Shown: positions 7,647 to 15,870, counted from the first letter of the stretch. The stretch is 64,000 bases of DNA from Candidatus Scatomonas pullistercoris (GCA_018713515.1 DVOO01000019.1:1-64000), one strand, 5' to 3'. Notes: generated by a model not told the origin, from the letters alone. A program made the numbers and translations.

Positions 7647-9536
7647 TCAATCGCCAATTTCATCAGCATACTTCCAAACATAACCACCTGCATGCTTCTG
7701 AACACCTTTTGCAGCATCTCGTATACTCTTGGAATTTACACCGGTTTCACGTACAGCTTGTGCAATAGTATCATATCGTTTGATTAAAGTCATATCATCC
7801 GTCAATTGCAAAATAGCACGCCCAGTTATTTTCGTAGAAGTCTCAGAAATATTTTTTATATTTTCATTTTTTATCTGTTCTTTTTCTAATTTCTTTTTCT
7901 TAGCCTCTTGCTGTTTGTATAGCAATTGTATTGCTTTATCTCGTCGAGCTTCTAAACGACTAACATTTATTCCATTTTTTCTTTCACGCACAATGCCTTC
8001 GTCTAAAATATCTATTTCGTTTGCATAGTCTTTCAGTTTATGATATGCCATTGCATAAGAGTCATAAAGAACCGGAGCATCATATCCATTATATCTTGCC
8101 TGATCAAACAGTTTGATTGCATCTTCTACATTTCCCTCTTTACGGAGATTATCTCCTTTTTCCCAGAATGGATATCCTTCATCATAGCCATTTTCCCAAT
8201 TATTTTTATTGCGAATACCAGCTAATGGAACTCTATTATGAATAGGCTGAATAATGATATCTTCTCTAGAGATTCGAGATTTATCATTAGAATTCTTTAT
8301 GGTTTCCGAAACAACTTTCTCCGTCAATTTTCTCTTTTCAGCACTTTCAAGCAACGCTGCAACATCCATATCAGAAAGATGATTTAACATAGCTGGACTG
8401 TTTTTATGTTCTGCTTCATATCGCTTATTAAATTTAAAATAATCCAATGCTGACTTACGACATTTCGCATAAATGCTAAATAAATATGATTCCAACGGCT
8501 CCAATTCGAACGGACTATTGAAATATACTCTTACATAATCCGAACCACCTTCACTCATTGTACATGGCTCTATATTACAATTTAGTTTTCCAACACTTGA
8601 CTTTTCAACAATAATGTATTTTCCCTTTTTGGCACATTTAAATTTCAAAATAGAATATAGGTAACTTACATCAACGTAATTGCTACTGTTTTTATAAAAC
8701 CCTAACCATTTAGAATCACCACCTTTTTTCATGATGCAGTTCTGAATGTAAGCACATATCTCCATTTCTTCGTCACATGGTTTACTTTTTTCTAAATTTC
8801 TTAATCTTTTTTCTTCCTCTTTTTCTTCTATTTGCAGTAAGTTCCAAAGAATTTTCCCACATATTTCTGCATCTGTAACAGCTCTATGAGATTGATTATT
8901 TACAAGGTCAAAAAACATAGCAACCGTATCTTGTTTATAGTTATGCAACCCTTTGATTAAACTACGCGAAAGTGAAAGTGTATCTACATAAGAAATTTTT
9001 CCATCATATCCAAGACGCATTAATGTTTCTGAAAGAAAATTCATATCAAAAGACGCATTATGTGCACATATAGTAGTTTGCTGTTTTAAAGCATCTCCTA
9101 GAAAGTCTACTAATTCTGCATACACAATACATTCTTTCGGTGCGTCTTTTACCATTTCATTTGTAATGTGATTAATAGCGGTGGCACTGTATGGAATAAA
9201 GACTTCTGGATTAACCAATGAACTATATCCTTTGATAATCTCTCCATTTTCAAATAAAACAGCTGCAACTTCGATTATCTTATCATTCATCGGACTTAAT
9301 CCTGTCGTTTCAACATCGAAAGCAATATAACGTTTTTTCAATTCTTTAACTGTAGCGTAATCCACTTGCTTTTTATATGTACCAACGTATCCTCTTATCA
9401 ATTGTTCTTTTACTGTTGGTTCCGCTTTTTGCGTGACCATATTCACTGTAGTTTTTTCTTGTTTATCTTGCTTTACTGGTATACTCTGTTGTGATTCTAT
9501 TGCTTTTTTCTTGAATAATTTATCAAATATTCCCAT
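7647..9536 (-). CDS. DEDDh exonuclease with C-terminal NUMOD-like DNA-binding motif
   Basis: The 629-aa protein has a DnaQ/RNase T-type DEDDh 3'-5' exonuclease domain at about 68-245. The conserved motifs are FDVETTG (Asp/Glu), CAHNASFD, and SHRAVTDAE with the catalytic His and Asp. A long middle region of unknown fold follows, with TPR-like helices around 480-560. The C-terminal 50 residues (SIRDAAKG then HAGGYVWKYA) look like a NUMOD1 motif, a helix-turn-helix usually found in homing endonucleases. Ordinary DnaQ subunits are about 200-250 aa, so this is an unusual architecture. It follows the XRE gene by 10 bases and has an AGGAG site. A role in defence or element maintenance is inferred from the setting. 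Confidence 0.85.
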   Translation of the reverse strand: MGIFDKLFKKKAIESQQSIPVKQDKQEKTTVNMVTQKAEPTVKEQLIRGYVGTYKKQVDYATVKELKKRYIAFDVETTGLSPMNDKIIEVAAVLFENGEIIKGYSSLVNPEVFIPYSATAINHITNEMVKDAPKECIVYAELVDFLGDALKQQTTICAHNASFDMNFLSETLMRLGYDGKISYVDTLSLSRSLIKGLHNYKQDTVAMFFDLVNNQSHRAVTDAEICGKILWNLLQIEEKEEEKRLRNLEKSKPCDEEMEICAYIQNCIMKKGGDSKWLGFYKNSSNYVDVSYLYSILKFKCAKKGKYIIVEKSSVGKLNCNIEPCTMSEGGSDYVRVYFNSPFELEPLESYLFSIYAKCRKSALDYFKFNKRYEAEHKNSPAMLNHLSDMDVAALLESAEKRKLTEKVVSETIKNSNDKSRISREDIIIQPIHNRVPLAGIRNKNNWENGYDEGYPFWEKGDNLRKEGNVEDAIKLFDQARYNGYDAPVLYDSYAMAYHKLKDYANEIDILDEGIVRERKNGINVSRLEARRDKAIQLLYKQQEAKKKKLEKEQIKNENIKNISETSTKITGRAILQLTDDMTLIKRYDTIAQAVRETGVNSKSIRDAAKGVQKHAGGYVWKYADEIGD

Positions 9537-9546
9537 CTCAAATCTC

Positions 9547-10362
9547 CTATCTTTTCCTCTGTAACATATGCACCATCATTTTGTGAAACATTTCCTGTTC
9601 ATACTCATCCAAGTCCATCCCCATACTTTGAAACATCCCCATAACAATTCTTGACATATCATTTTCGTTAAAACTTGGCTTCTTCTTTTTCTGAAATATT
9701 GCCTGTTTTTTCATAGTGACTATTTGATTTTTTAATTCTTCTGTACTGATATCTTGTTGTGGTACATCATATTCTTTCTTAATATCTTTCAGCATGGACA
9801 GGAAAATGCTTTTGATTTTTTCAAGATCAGCCTCGGTTCCAGTAACCTTTTCTGCATTAAGTCTACGAATATCATGCTGTCCTTCGATTCTATGTTCCGG
9901 ATGTTCCTTTATAAAATCTTTTATATTTGCAGTTCCTATATCTATAATTGCATTTCTACTAGCAAAACCAGTGTTATGAGCTTCTGTAAAATAAGCATTA
10001 ACAATATCAAGAAGTACAGGAAAATATGGATGTTCTAACATTTTACTTAGTAAACTTCCATTTACTTTTCCTTGCAATAGTTGAAGCAGCGCTTTATTGG
10101 TCAGTCCTAATTCTTCCAACTCAACATTCCTTCTAATACGAACATCTGATATGCAAAGTAAATAATCCGTTGACACATTATAATATTCTGCAAATTTTAT
10201 AACCAAATCATGACTGACTGATTTTGTTTCTCCACGTTCAATTCGACTTAATACCGATGCCTGGATATTTAATTCATCTGCAACTTCTTTTTGTGATTTC
10301 CCAGTTCCGTTACGAAGATCACATAATCTTTGATAAATGTTATCCGCTGGCAATGATTTCAT
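9547..10362 (-). CDS. XRE-family transcriptional regulator
   Basis: The 271-aa protein has an N-terminal Cro/C1 helix-turn-helix at about 9-70 (KSQKEVADELNIQASVLSRI), followed by about 200 residues with no recognised domain and a Lys-rich segment near 220. The frame could open at 10410, but that overlaps the acetyltransferase gene; ATG 10362 has AAAGGA at a suitable distance and is chosen. It lies between the acetyltransferase and exonuclease genes and probably controls this operon through the palindromes at 10912-10959. It has no peptidase motif of the ImmA type. Confidence 0.85.
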   Translation of the reverse strand: MKSLPADNIYQRLCDLRNGTGKSQKEVADELNIQASVLSRIERGETKSVSHDLVIKFAEYYNVSTDYLLCISDVRIRRNVELEELGLTNKALLQLLQGKVNGSLLSKMLEHPYFPVLLDIVNAYFTEAHNTGFASRNAIIDIGTANIKDFIKEHPEHRIEGQHDIRRLNAEKVTGTEADLEKIKSIFLSMLKDIKKEYDVPQQDISTEELKNQIVTMKKQAIFQKKKKPSFNENDMSRIVMGMFQSMGMDLDEYEQEMFHKMMVHMLQRKR

Positions 10363-10387
10363 AACATCATCCTTTCCATGTAACTTA

Positions 10388-10849
10388 TTATTGCAATTCC
10401 ATTTCATCATTCATCTTAGTGAATCCATATTTCTCATATAATGGTTTTCCCATATTTGTTGCTTCAAGAGAGATTGCATGTATTCCTCTCTGTTTTGCTT
10501 CAGCGACCAATAAATCCAACGTTTTATAAGCAATTCCTTTTCTTCGATATTCCGGCTTTGTATACATATTCATTATGTATGCCTTTTTGCCTGTTGGATT
10601 ATGAAACGTAGGCATTACCTGAAAAAAACTTATCCCACCTGCACCAACAAATTCGTGACCATCAAAAACCAAGTATGCCACATGGTTATTTTCCAAAAGA
10701 GATTTTTGATAATATAGATACGATTGTTCCTTAACATAAGACATATCCATATCATCACTAAGCTGATTTGCAGCACGAAGAACGGTAATTCTGGTTTCCG
10801 TTAGTATTTCTATATCCTCAAGGACCGCTTTTTTATAATTCAATTCCAT
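10388..10849 (-). CDS. GNAT-family N-acetyltransferase
   Basis: The 153-aa product fits the GNAT fold: a central sheet ending in MNMYTKPEYRRKGIA near residue 95, which is the acetyl-CoA pyrophosphate-binding R-x-x-G-x-A region, and LYEKYGFTK near the end. The substrate is unknown. It is the first gene of the operon with the XRE regulator and the exonuclease; a GAGG site precedes the start. Similar genes are common passengers in mobile islands. Confidence 0.85.
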   Translation of the reverse strand: MELNYKKAVLEDIEILTETRITVLRAANQLSDDMDMSYVKEQSYLYYQKSLLENNHVAYLVFDGHEFVGAGGISFFQVMPTFHNPTGKKAYIMNMYTKPEYRRKGIAYKTLDLLVAEAKQRGIHAISLEATNMGKPLYEKYGFTKMNDEMELQ

Positions 10850-10883
10850 AATTGCTTACCTCAACAATAACTCAGTTTCTTAT

Positions 10884-10959
10884 ATCATATCGCATCTAAC
10901 CCTCTACCACAATTGCAAATTTGCAATTTTTCATCCCTCCGTCATTGCCAAATTGCAAT
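10884..10959 (-). promoter_or_regulatory. Promoter and paired palindromic operators before the GNAT-XRE operon
   Basis: On the minus strand TTGTGG (10907-10912) and TATGAT (10884-10889) are 17 bases apart. A perfect 16-base palindrome, ATTGCAAATTTGCAAT (10912-10927), abuts the -35, and an imperfect copy, ATTGCCAAATTGCAAT, lies at 10944-10959, starting 32 bases (three helical turns) away. Two in-phase sites suggest cooperative binding of a dimeric repressor; the XRE protein is the best candidate. Confidence 0.6.
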
Positions 10960-11277
10960 CGCCGTCAATATTCAAGGCACTTCAAAAATTCGTGTTATCC
11001 TCACCTTATCAAAAGCAGAAATTGCTTTCGCACCTTGACAATTAGAGAAACCGGAATCGGCGGTAAGCATATAATGACACTCACTTCTAAGATAGACGAT
11101 CGGGGAGGCTCGGCACTAAAACGGCGAGTTATGGATAAGTCCATAAGAGGAACGTGAAAGACCGTTCACCAAAGAAACTGGAATCTCGGCTCAATCGATA
11201 AAGCTGCAAATGGGACTTGCACCAATAGGAACAGGGATTCATACAATAACGATAAGGCAGAGAGGATGTGATAACAC
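10960..11277 (+). other. Non-coding stretch before the recombinase module
   Basis: About 320 bases with no convincing gene. A 78-codon frame (10921-11157) has no ribosome-binding site and no recognisable motif. Short hairpins are present (GGATAAGTCC; GTGAA/TTCAC near 11154-11170). The segment has a less AT-rich, RNA-like composition than its neighbours. A TTGACA at 11035 has no well-placed -10. It may be the leader or regulatory region of the recombinase module. Confidence 0.3.
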
Positions 11278-11466
11278 TTGAGTAAACCAACCTATTATCT
11301 TTGGAAAAATGATTTTTCTACACAAGAAGATTTTGAAACAGCAAAGGAAAAATATAGGAAACTGGGATTTCGAGTTGTCACATATTTGGATGGGCAGAAT
11401 GATAAGAATATTCACGATGGCTTAAAGGCAGTAATCAAAAATCACTACTGTAACACGAGCAGTTGA
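11278..11466 (+). CDS. Small conserved-looking protein upstream of the recombinase
   Basis: The 62-aa product begins at a TTG codon behind GAGG. It is rich in charged and aromatic residues (YYLWKNDF, then YRKLGFRVVTYLDGQ), with a predicted beta-alpha pattern. I do not recognise the family. Its position directly before a large serine recombinase, in the same direction, suggests an accessory factor such as a recombination directionality or control protein, but nothing in the sequence proves it. Confidence 0.6.
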   Translation: MSKPTYYLWKNDFSTQEDFETAKEKYRKLGFRVVTYLDGQNDKNIHDGLKAVIKNHYCNTSS

Positions 11467-11544
11467 TAAATTTTCTTCCTAAATATATTCTATATTTACA
11501 TTATTCATGTTAATATATTTCATATAAAGAAAGGAAGTGAGTTT

Positions 11545-13494
11545 ATGAATGTTGGATATGTACGTCTATCAAGAGATGATGACAAACGAAATTATGTTTC
11601 TATCGAAAATCAGAAATTAATTATTAGCCAATTTGCGGCAGAATGTAACATGGTTATCGACCGCTGGTATGAAGATGATGGCGTTTCAGGTTATATTTTT
11701 AATAGACCTGGACTTAACCAGTTAATGGATGATTTGGATAAAGACATTGATCGAGTGTTTGTAAAAGACCTTTCACGCGTTGGACGTCACAATGCAAAAG
11801 TGCTCCTTCTTTTGGAAGATTTTAAAGAGCGAAAAAAAGAACTGATTGTTGTTGATACAAATTATAATTCAGAAACCGATGATGATGATACAATCGGTAT
11901 CACAACGTGGTATAATGAAAAATATGTAAAAGATATCAGCAGAAAAATCAAACGTGCTCTTGAAGCTCGTCAAAAAGAGGGAATATTGATGACACAGCCA
12001 CCATTTGGATATAAAAGAAATGAAATAGACAAATCCAAAATAGAAATCATACCGAAAGAAGCAGAATATGTGAAGATGGTCTATGACCTTTATCTGAAAG
12101 GCTCCGGCTATCGCATGATTGCCAATTATCTGACTGAAAATAAAGTTCCAACACCTTCTATGGTTCGCCATGAGCGTGAACTGGAAGAAGGCAAAATCAC
12201 AAAACGTCAGATTGTAACAGTGTGGTCTGACTCTATGGTCAAAGATATGCTTGGAAATGATTTTTATATCGGAACTTTACGTTTGCGAAAACGTGCTCGT
12301 TCTACTGTTCACGGGAAAGACAAACGTGTTCCAAAGGATGAACAGTATGTTTTTGAAAACCATCATCCAGCCATCATTGACAAAGCTTCTTTTGATCTAA
12401 TTCAGGATATGAAGGAAAAACGTGTCAAGAACAATTATCGTGGCAGTCGTGGGCAATGGATTGGTTCTGAGATACCGAATCCATTTGGAAGTTGCCTCTT
12501 TTGTAAAGATTGTGGAAGGCGTTTGACTCCAATCAGAAGAACAACTTCCAGTAGAGAACGCAAATATTATATCTGTACCACATACAACACCAAGGGCAAA
12601 CGTTATTGTTCAAAATCACATCTTATCGAAGAAGAAGATCTGATGGAAGATGTTGTAACTTACATCAAGCTCTGTCGTGATTCACTCTGCGAAGTTATTG
12701 CCACCTATGAAATGAAGGATTTCGATTCTGAAAAAAGAACGGTTGAAGAAAAGCGTTCCGAAATTCAAAATCAGATTGACGAACGAAAGAAACAACTGAA
12801 AGTTCTTTTTACTCAGAAAGTTAGAGATTTATCCAACGCTCACGGGAATGAGGATATTGTCAATGAAACCTATGATGCATTGCAGCAAGATATTCTTTCA
12901 CAGATTCATGGACTGGAAATGCAATTAAGTGAATTAAATGATACCAGTCTGGAGAATGAAGATGTAAAAGATAAACTCCAGAATGCATTACAGGTGGTTG
13001 ATAAAATTATTGAAAATGGTATTCTTGACCGTAAGGATATTGAAATCCTAATCGAACGTATCGAAGTGGATGAAGATGGACTTCCTGAAATCGAATTAAA
13101 ATATGGTCTGTCTGGTCTGATCAAGTATAGTCCGGCACAGGAAATGAATCGTCGTGAGAACGAAATCATTTACCATACTATGAGACTGATTTATGAAGAT
13201 GAAAGAGGTTACACCTCCGCAAAATATTTATCAAAGGCACTTACTGATTTAGGATATCCAAAATCCAAGAGAAGTGTATTGCCCTATATTGGACTCATGA
13301 TGGATATGGGTATCGTAGAACCAAGTGATAACTCATTGAAACCATATACCATTGTTAAAACAAAAGAAGAATTACAGAAGGTAATGGATGATTTTTACCA
13401 CGAAAAACTGGCAAAAAATAATGATGGATCAATATATGCCCATGATTTACATGATGTAGCGAACGACAGGCGGCATGCCGGAAATGGTATTTGA
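11545..13494 (+). CDS. Large serine recombinase (TnpX/TndX-like integrase)
   Basis: The 649-aa protein has an N-terminal resolvase domain (about 1-150) with catalytic Ser9 in YVRLSRDD. A Recombinase domain follows at about 165-300, then a zinc ribbon at about 317-356 with paired Cys (CLFCKDCG, then a later Cys pair), and a coiled coil at about 390-480, the layout of serine integrases. It excises and inserts DNA through a circular intermediate. AAAGGAAGTGAG precedes the ATG. The last codons (after about 13,465) lie in chromosomal sequence: the frame crosses the element-chromosome junction and stops at a host TGA, so the C-terminal few residues depend on the insertion site. Confidence 0.93.
   Translation: MNVGYVRLSRDDDKRNYVSIENQKLIISQFAAECNMVIDRWYEDDGVSGYIFNRPGLNQLMDDLDKDIDRVFVKDLSRVGRHNAKVLLLLEDFKERKKELIVVDTNYNSETDDDDTIGITTWYNEKYVKDISRKIKRALEARQKEGILMTQPPFGYKRNEIDKSKIEIIPKEAEYVKMVYDLYLKGSGYRMIANYLTENKVPTPSMVRHERELEEGKITKRQIVTVWSDSMVKDMLGNDFYIGTLRLRKRARSTVHGKDKRVPKDEQYVFENHHPAIIDKASFDLIQDMKEKRVKNNYRGSRGQWIGSEIPNPFGSCLFCKDCGRRLTPIRRTTSSRERKYYICTTYNTKGKRYCSKSHLIEEEDLMEDVVTYIKLCRDSLCEVIATYEMKDFDSEKRTVEEKRSEIQNQIDERKKQLKVLFTQKVRDLSNAHGNEDIVNETYDALQQDILSQIHGLEMQLSELNDTSLENEDVKDKLQNALQVVDKIIENGILDRKDIEILIERIEVDEDGLPEIELKYGLSGLIKYSPAQEMNRRENEIIYHTMRLIYEDERGYTSAKYLSKALTDLGYPKSKRSVLPYIGLMMDMGIVEPSDNSLKPYTIVKTKEELQKVMDDFYHEKLAKNNDGSIYAHDLHDVANDRRHAGNGI
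13455..13475 (+). other. Right attachment site (attR) of the island
   Basis: Composition changes sharply here from AT-rich to GC-rich. The recombinase frame overlaps the start of a host reading frame (GGMPEMVFEY) that normally continues an upstream domain. The crossover is most likely within GACAGGCGGC (13465-13474). The left site is not in the window, so the core dinucleotide cannot be fixed. Confidence 0.6.
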
Positions 13495-14044
13495 ATACGT
13501 CCTGAAACAGAACGGCATCGATCCGGAAACCGATCTGGAAATTAATCAGGGCATTGATTTTGGCTCCACCGCAGCAGCCTTCTCGGGCGGACAGGGAGAG
13601 TACACCGTTGAATTCGAGCCATCCGCCACCGCTCTGGAGGAACAGGGGGACGGCTATGTTATTGCGTCTCTTGGCGAGGATTCCGGCTACGTACCCTACA
13701 CGGCCTTCAGCGCCAAATCCAGCTATATGGCGGAAAATCCGGAGATCATCCAGTCCTTTACAGATGCTCTCCAGAAGGGCATGGACTATGTGCAGTCCCA
13801 CACACCGGAAGAGATCGCTGAAGTAATTGCGCCCCAGTTCCCGGAGACAGAACTTTCCACCATCACCACCATCGTAAACCGCTATTATCAGCAGGACACC
13901 TGGAAAACGGATCTGATTTTCAGTGAGGACAGCTTCGAACTGCTCCAGGATATACTGGAGTCTGCCGGAGAACTGTCGGAACGCGCTCCCTATGAGGAGC
14001 TGGTAGATACCTCCTACGCGGAAAAGGCTGCAGCAAAGAGCTGA
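13466..14044 (+). pseudogene. 3' remnant of an ABC-transporter substrate-binding protein gene (NitT/TauT type)
   Basis: About 192 codons remain, starting in the conserved GGMPEM region that in NitT/TauT/SsuA-type binding proteins lies in the middle of the protein. It continues with the second lobe (FEPSATALEEQGDGYV, then PEIIQSFTDALQKGMDYV) to a natural stop. The N-terminal lobe and lipoprotein signal are missing because the island is inserted here; they should lie beyond its left end. Codon use is GC-rich like the core. An internal ATG at 13475 could give a fragment but has no ribosome-binding site. If the island excises, the gene would be restored. Confidence 0.85.
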
Positions 14045-14151
14045 ATCTTTCCTGCAACTCCGAAGTATACAGATTTTTGATACTGCCTGGGCCCCCAAAC
14101 AGAAAGGGGGCTCCAGGTACTTCCTGCACCCGGCCTCCACTTCTCTTCTTC
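14045..14151 (+). other. Region after the interrupted gene with a strong hairpin
   Basis: An inverted repeat CCTGG-CCCCC / GGGGGC-CCAGG lies at about 14,083-14,118 with a 9-base loop and one bulge. No T tract follows on the plus strand, so it is at most a weak terminator for the interrupted gene. Confidence 0.35.
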
Positions 14152-14328
14152 TTATAATTCATCGATAATTCTTGGATTGGTCGGCAGCGTCCATTCAAAA
14201 TTGCTTCGGCTTGCGCATAAAGCTGTCGCGCTGTCGAGAGCTTCACTTGCGCTGTCCGCCGGCACATCAATATAACCATAGGACACTGTTACCAGCCGGT
14301 ACACTTTCTGCTTCTGATCTTTTTTCAT
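14152..14328 (-). CDS. Small hypothetical protein (DpnD/PcfM-like pattern)
   Basis: The 58-aa product starts at MKKDQKQKVYRLVTV; ATG 14328 is chosen because AGGAGG lies 7 bases upstream, whereas an ATG at 14355 has no site. The pattern, a beta strand then VPADSASEALDSATAL, resembles small DpnD/PcfM-type proteins in which a strand is followed by an Ala/Glu-rich helix, but the match is weak. Function is unknown. Upstream lies a promoter and an internal terminator hairpin (14390-14416), so expression may be attenuated. Confidence 0.55.
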   Translation of the reverse strand: MKKDQKQKVYRLVTVSYGYIDVPADSASEALDSATALCASRSNFEWTLPTNPRIIDEL

Positions 14329-14389
14329 ATTCATACCTCCTGCTCTTACTCCCATCCAATCCTTTCTTTTTCATCTCCGGGCAGCTCTA

Positions 14390-14416
14390 AATAAAAGCCG
14401 AAACAAAAATTTCGGC
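14390..14416 (-). terminator. Terminator or attenuator in front of the small gene
   Basis: Arms GCCGAAA and TTTCGGC (14397-14416) with a 6-base loop are followed on the minus strand by TTTTAT. It lies about 60 bases before the small gene and about 150 bases after a promoter-like sequence. Confidence 0.65.
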
Positions 14417-14553
14417 CCGTCTGGCACATTTTAAGGTCACTCTCCAAAGTTCTGGGATCATCCGGATGTGAAACAATTATCTGAAAAGGTGGATAGAAAT
14501 TACTGAAATTGACTGCCTGCATTTTCATGCAGAAACGTCTTTTAAGCTGTGCT
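14390..14553 (-). ncRNA. Candidate short transcript of about 160 nt (sRNA or attenuated leader)
   Basis: A promoter-like sequence at 14560-14588 and the intrinsic terminator at 14390-14416 delimit about 160 bases on the minus strand. A small hairpin CTGCAT/ATGCAG lies at 14517-14532. A 60-codon frame across the region (14346-14528) lacks a ribosome-binding site and contains the terminator, so it is probably not translated. No known RNA family was recognised. Confidence 0.35.
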
Positions 14554-14559
14554 GCTTGT

Positions 14560-14588
14560 TCTATAATATATTAACACAAATCTTTCAA
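14560..14588 (-). promoter_or_regulatory. Promoter for the short transcript
   Basis: TTGAAA (14583-14588) and TATAGA (14560-14565) on the minus strand with a 17-base spacer. The -35 abuts the terminator hairpin of rlmI. Confidence 0.5.
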
Positions 14589-14631
14589 GTATGCAAATGC
14601 AGAAAGCCTACTTTTCGCAGGCTTTCTGCAT
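14589..14631 (-). terminator. Terminator-like hairpin after rlmI
   Basis: A 13-base perfect stem (ATGCAGAAAGCCT, 14597-14609, with its complement at 14619-14631) lies 21 bases after the rlmI stop. The following T tract is interrupted, so termination strength is uncertain. Confidence 0.55.
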
Positions 14632-14652
14632 ACATTCCGCCATCCTCGTTTT

Positions 14653-15855
14653 TTATTTTTCATCCACCACCTGAAAAATATAAAATTTGAGGTAATAAGA
14701 TTCATCCGCGGCCCAGAGGATAGGATGATCCGGCGCCTGGGTCCGGTACTCCACCTGCCGCAGGCGCCGGTGGGCATTGCGGGCTGCCTGCGCGATGGTC
14801 TGGGTAAATAGTTCATACGTCATAAAATGAGAGCAGGAACAGGTGGCCAGAAAGCCGCCGTCCCGAAGCAGCTTCATGGCCCGCAGGTTAATTTCCCTGT
14901 ATCCCCTGACCGCGTTTTTCACAGAATTTCTTGATTTCGTAAATGCCGGAGGATCCAGAATAATTACATCGTAGGTTTCCCCCTGCTTCTCCAGTTCCGG
15001 CAAAAGCTCAAACACATCGGCACAGAGAAACTTTACCCGGTCGGATACGCCGTTTCGGCGGGCATTTTCCTCGGCCTGGCGCACGCCCAGCTCCGAGGCA
15101 TCCACGCCCAGCACGCTGGCGGCACCTCCCCGGGCCGCATTCAGGGCAAAAGAGCCGGTATGGGTAAAGCAGTCCAGCACCTTTGCTCCGGAACAGAGCT
15201 TCTGGATGGCCAGACGGTTATATTTCTGATCCAGAAAGAATCCCGTCTTCTGCCCTTCCTTCACATCCACGATATAACGGACACCGTTTTCTTCAATCTC
15301 CACATTCGTATCGAAAGGTTCTCCCAGAAAACCCTTCCGCTTTTCCATTCCTTCCTGCAGACGCACCTTGGCATCGCTGCGCTCATAGACGCCCCGGATC
15401 CTTATGCCGTCCCTGGCCAGGATTTCCTTCAGCAGCTCAATCAGTGTCTCCTTCATCCGGTCTATGCCAAGCGCCAGGGACTGCACTACCAGTATATCGG
15501 AAAATTTATCAACCACCAGACCCGGAAGGAAGTCCGCCTCGCCGAAGATCAGACGGCAGCTCCCGGTATCCACTACATTTTTCCGGTACTCCCAGGCATC
15601 CTGCAGACGCCTGCGCAGAAATTCCCGGTCGATTTCCTGCTCCTTATTCCTGGTCAGCATGCGGATGCGGATTTTCGAATACTCATTGATAAATCCCTTT
15701 CCCATGGGATATCCGTCGAAATCACGCACTTCCAGGATATCTCCATTTGCATACTCTCCCTCCAGAGAAGCGATTTCATTATCAAAAATCCACAGGCCGC
15801 CCGCTTTCAGCATGCGGCCTTCGCCTTTTTTCAGTGTTGCTGCTGCCAAAGCCAT
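14653..15855 (-). CDS. rlmI: RlmI-like 23S rRNA cytosine-5 methyltransferase
   Basis: The 400-aa protein has an N-terminal PUA-type RNA-binding domain (about 1-80), a linker domain, and a class I SAM methyltransferase domain. The SAM site is VLDCFTHTGSFALNAA near 226-241 and the catalytic motif is ILDPPAFTKS, followed by CSCSHFM with the conserved Cys. This is the COG1092 family, whose E. coli member methylates C1962 of 23S rRNA. Length matches the family. It is the last gene of a run with the PPK2 and radical SAM genes (gaps of 15-16 bases). A GGGAGG site precedes the ATG. Confidence 0.9.
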   Translation of the reverse strand: MALAAATLKKGEGRMLKAGGLWIFDNEIASLEGEYANGDILEVRDFDGYPMGKGFINEYSKIRIRMLTRNKEQEIDREFLRRRLQDAWEYRKNVVDTGSCRLIFGEADFLPGLVVDKFSDILVVQSLALGIDRMKETLIELLKEILARDGIRIRGVYERSDAKVRLQEGMEKRKGFLGEPFDTNVEIEENGVRYIVDVKEGQKTGFFLDQKYNRLAIQKLCSGAKVLDCFTHTGSFALNAARGGAASVLGVDASELGVRQAEENARRNGVSDRVKFLCADVFELLPELEKQGETYDVIILDPPAFTKSRNSVKNAVRGYREINLRAMKLLRDGGFLATCSCSHFMTYELFTQTIAQAARNAHRRLRQVEYRTQAPDHPILWAADESYYLKFYIFQVVDEK

Positions 15856-15870
15856 TTTTCCTTATCCTCC

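Larger units (their letters stand above)
1..13465. mobile_element. AT-rich integrated island ending at a large serine recombinase (left end outside window)
   Basis: The stretch is clearly more AT-rich than the sequence after about 13,465 and carries only accessory genes: an insertion-sequence end, a five-gene conjugation/ATPase operon, a glycosyltransferase pair, a GNAT/XRE/exonuclease operon and a TnpX-like serine recombinase. The right boundary falls where the recombinase frame runs into a 5'-truncated substrate-binding-protein gene. No conjugation or plasmid genes are visible, so the island is either a small mobilizable element or continues further left. The right boundary is precise to about 15 bases; the left one is not seen. 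Confidence 0.75.

Noticed and set aside
11035-11075. TTGACA and TATAAT on the plus strand before the recombinase module
   Set aside because: The spacing is 29 bases, too long for a promoter.
10921-11157. 78-codon plus-strand frame in the island's non-coding stretch
   Set aside because: No start signal; spans the palindromic operators.
13355-14140. 261-codon minus-strand frame across the island junction
   Set aside because: Antisense of both the recombinase end and the substrate-binding-protein remnant, with no motif.
14346-14528. 60-codon minus-strand frame upstream of the small gene
   Set aside because: Contains an intrinsic terminator hairpin and has no ribosome-binding site; treated as part of a non-coding transcript.
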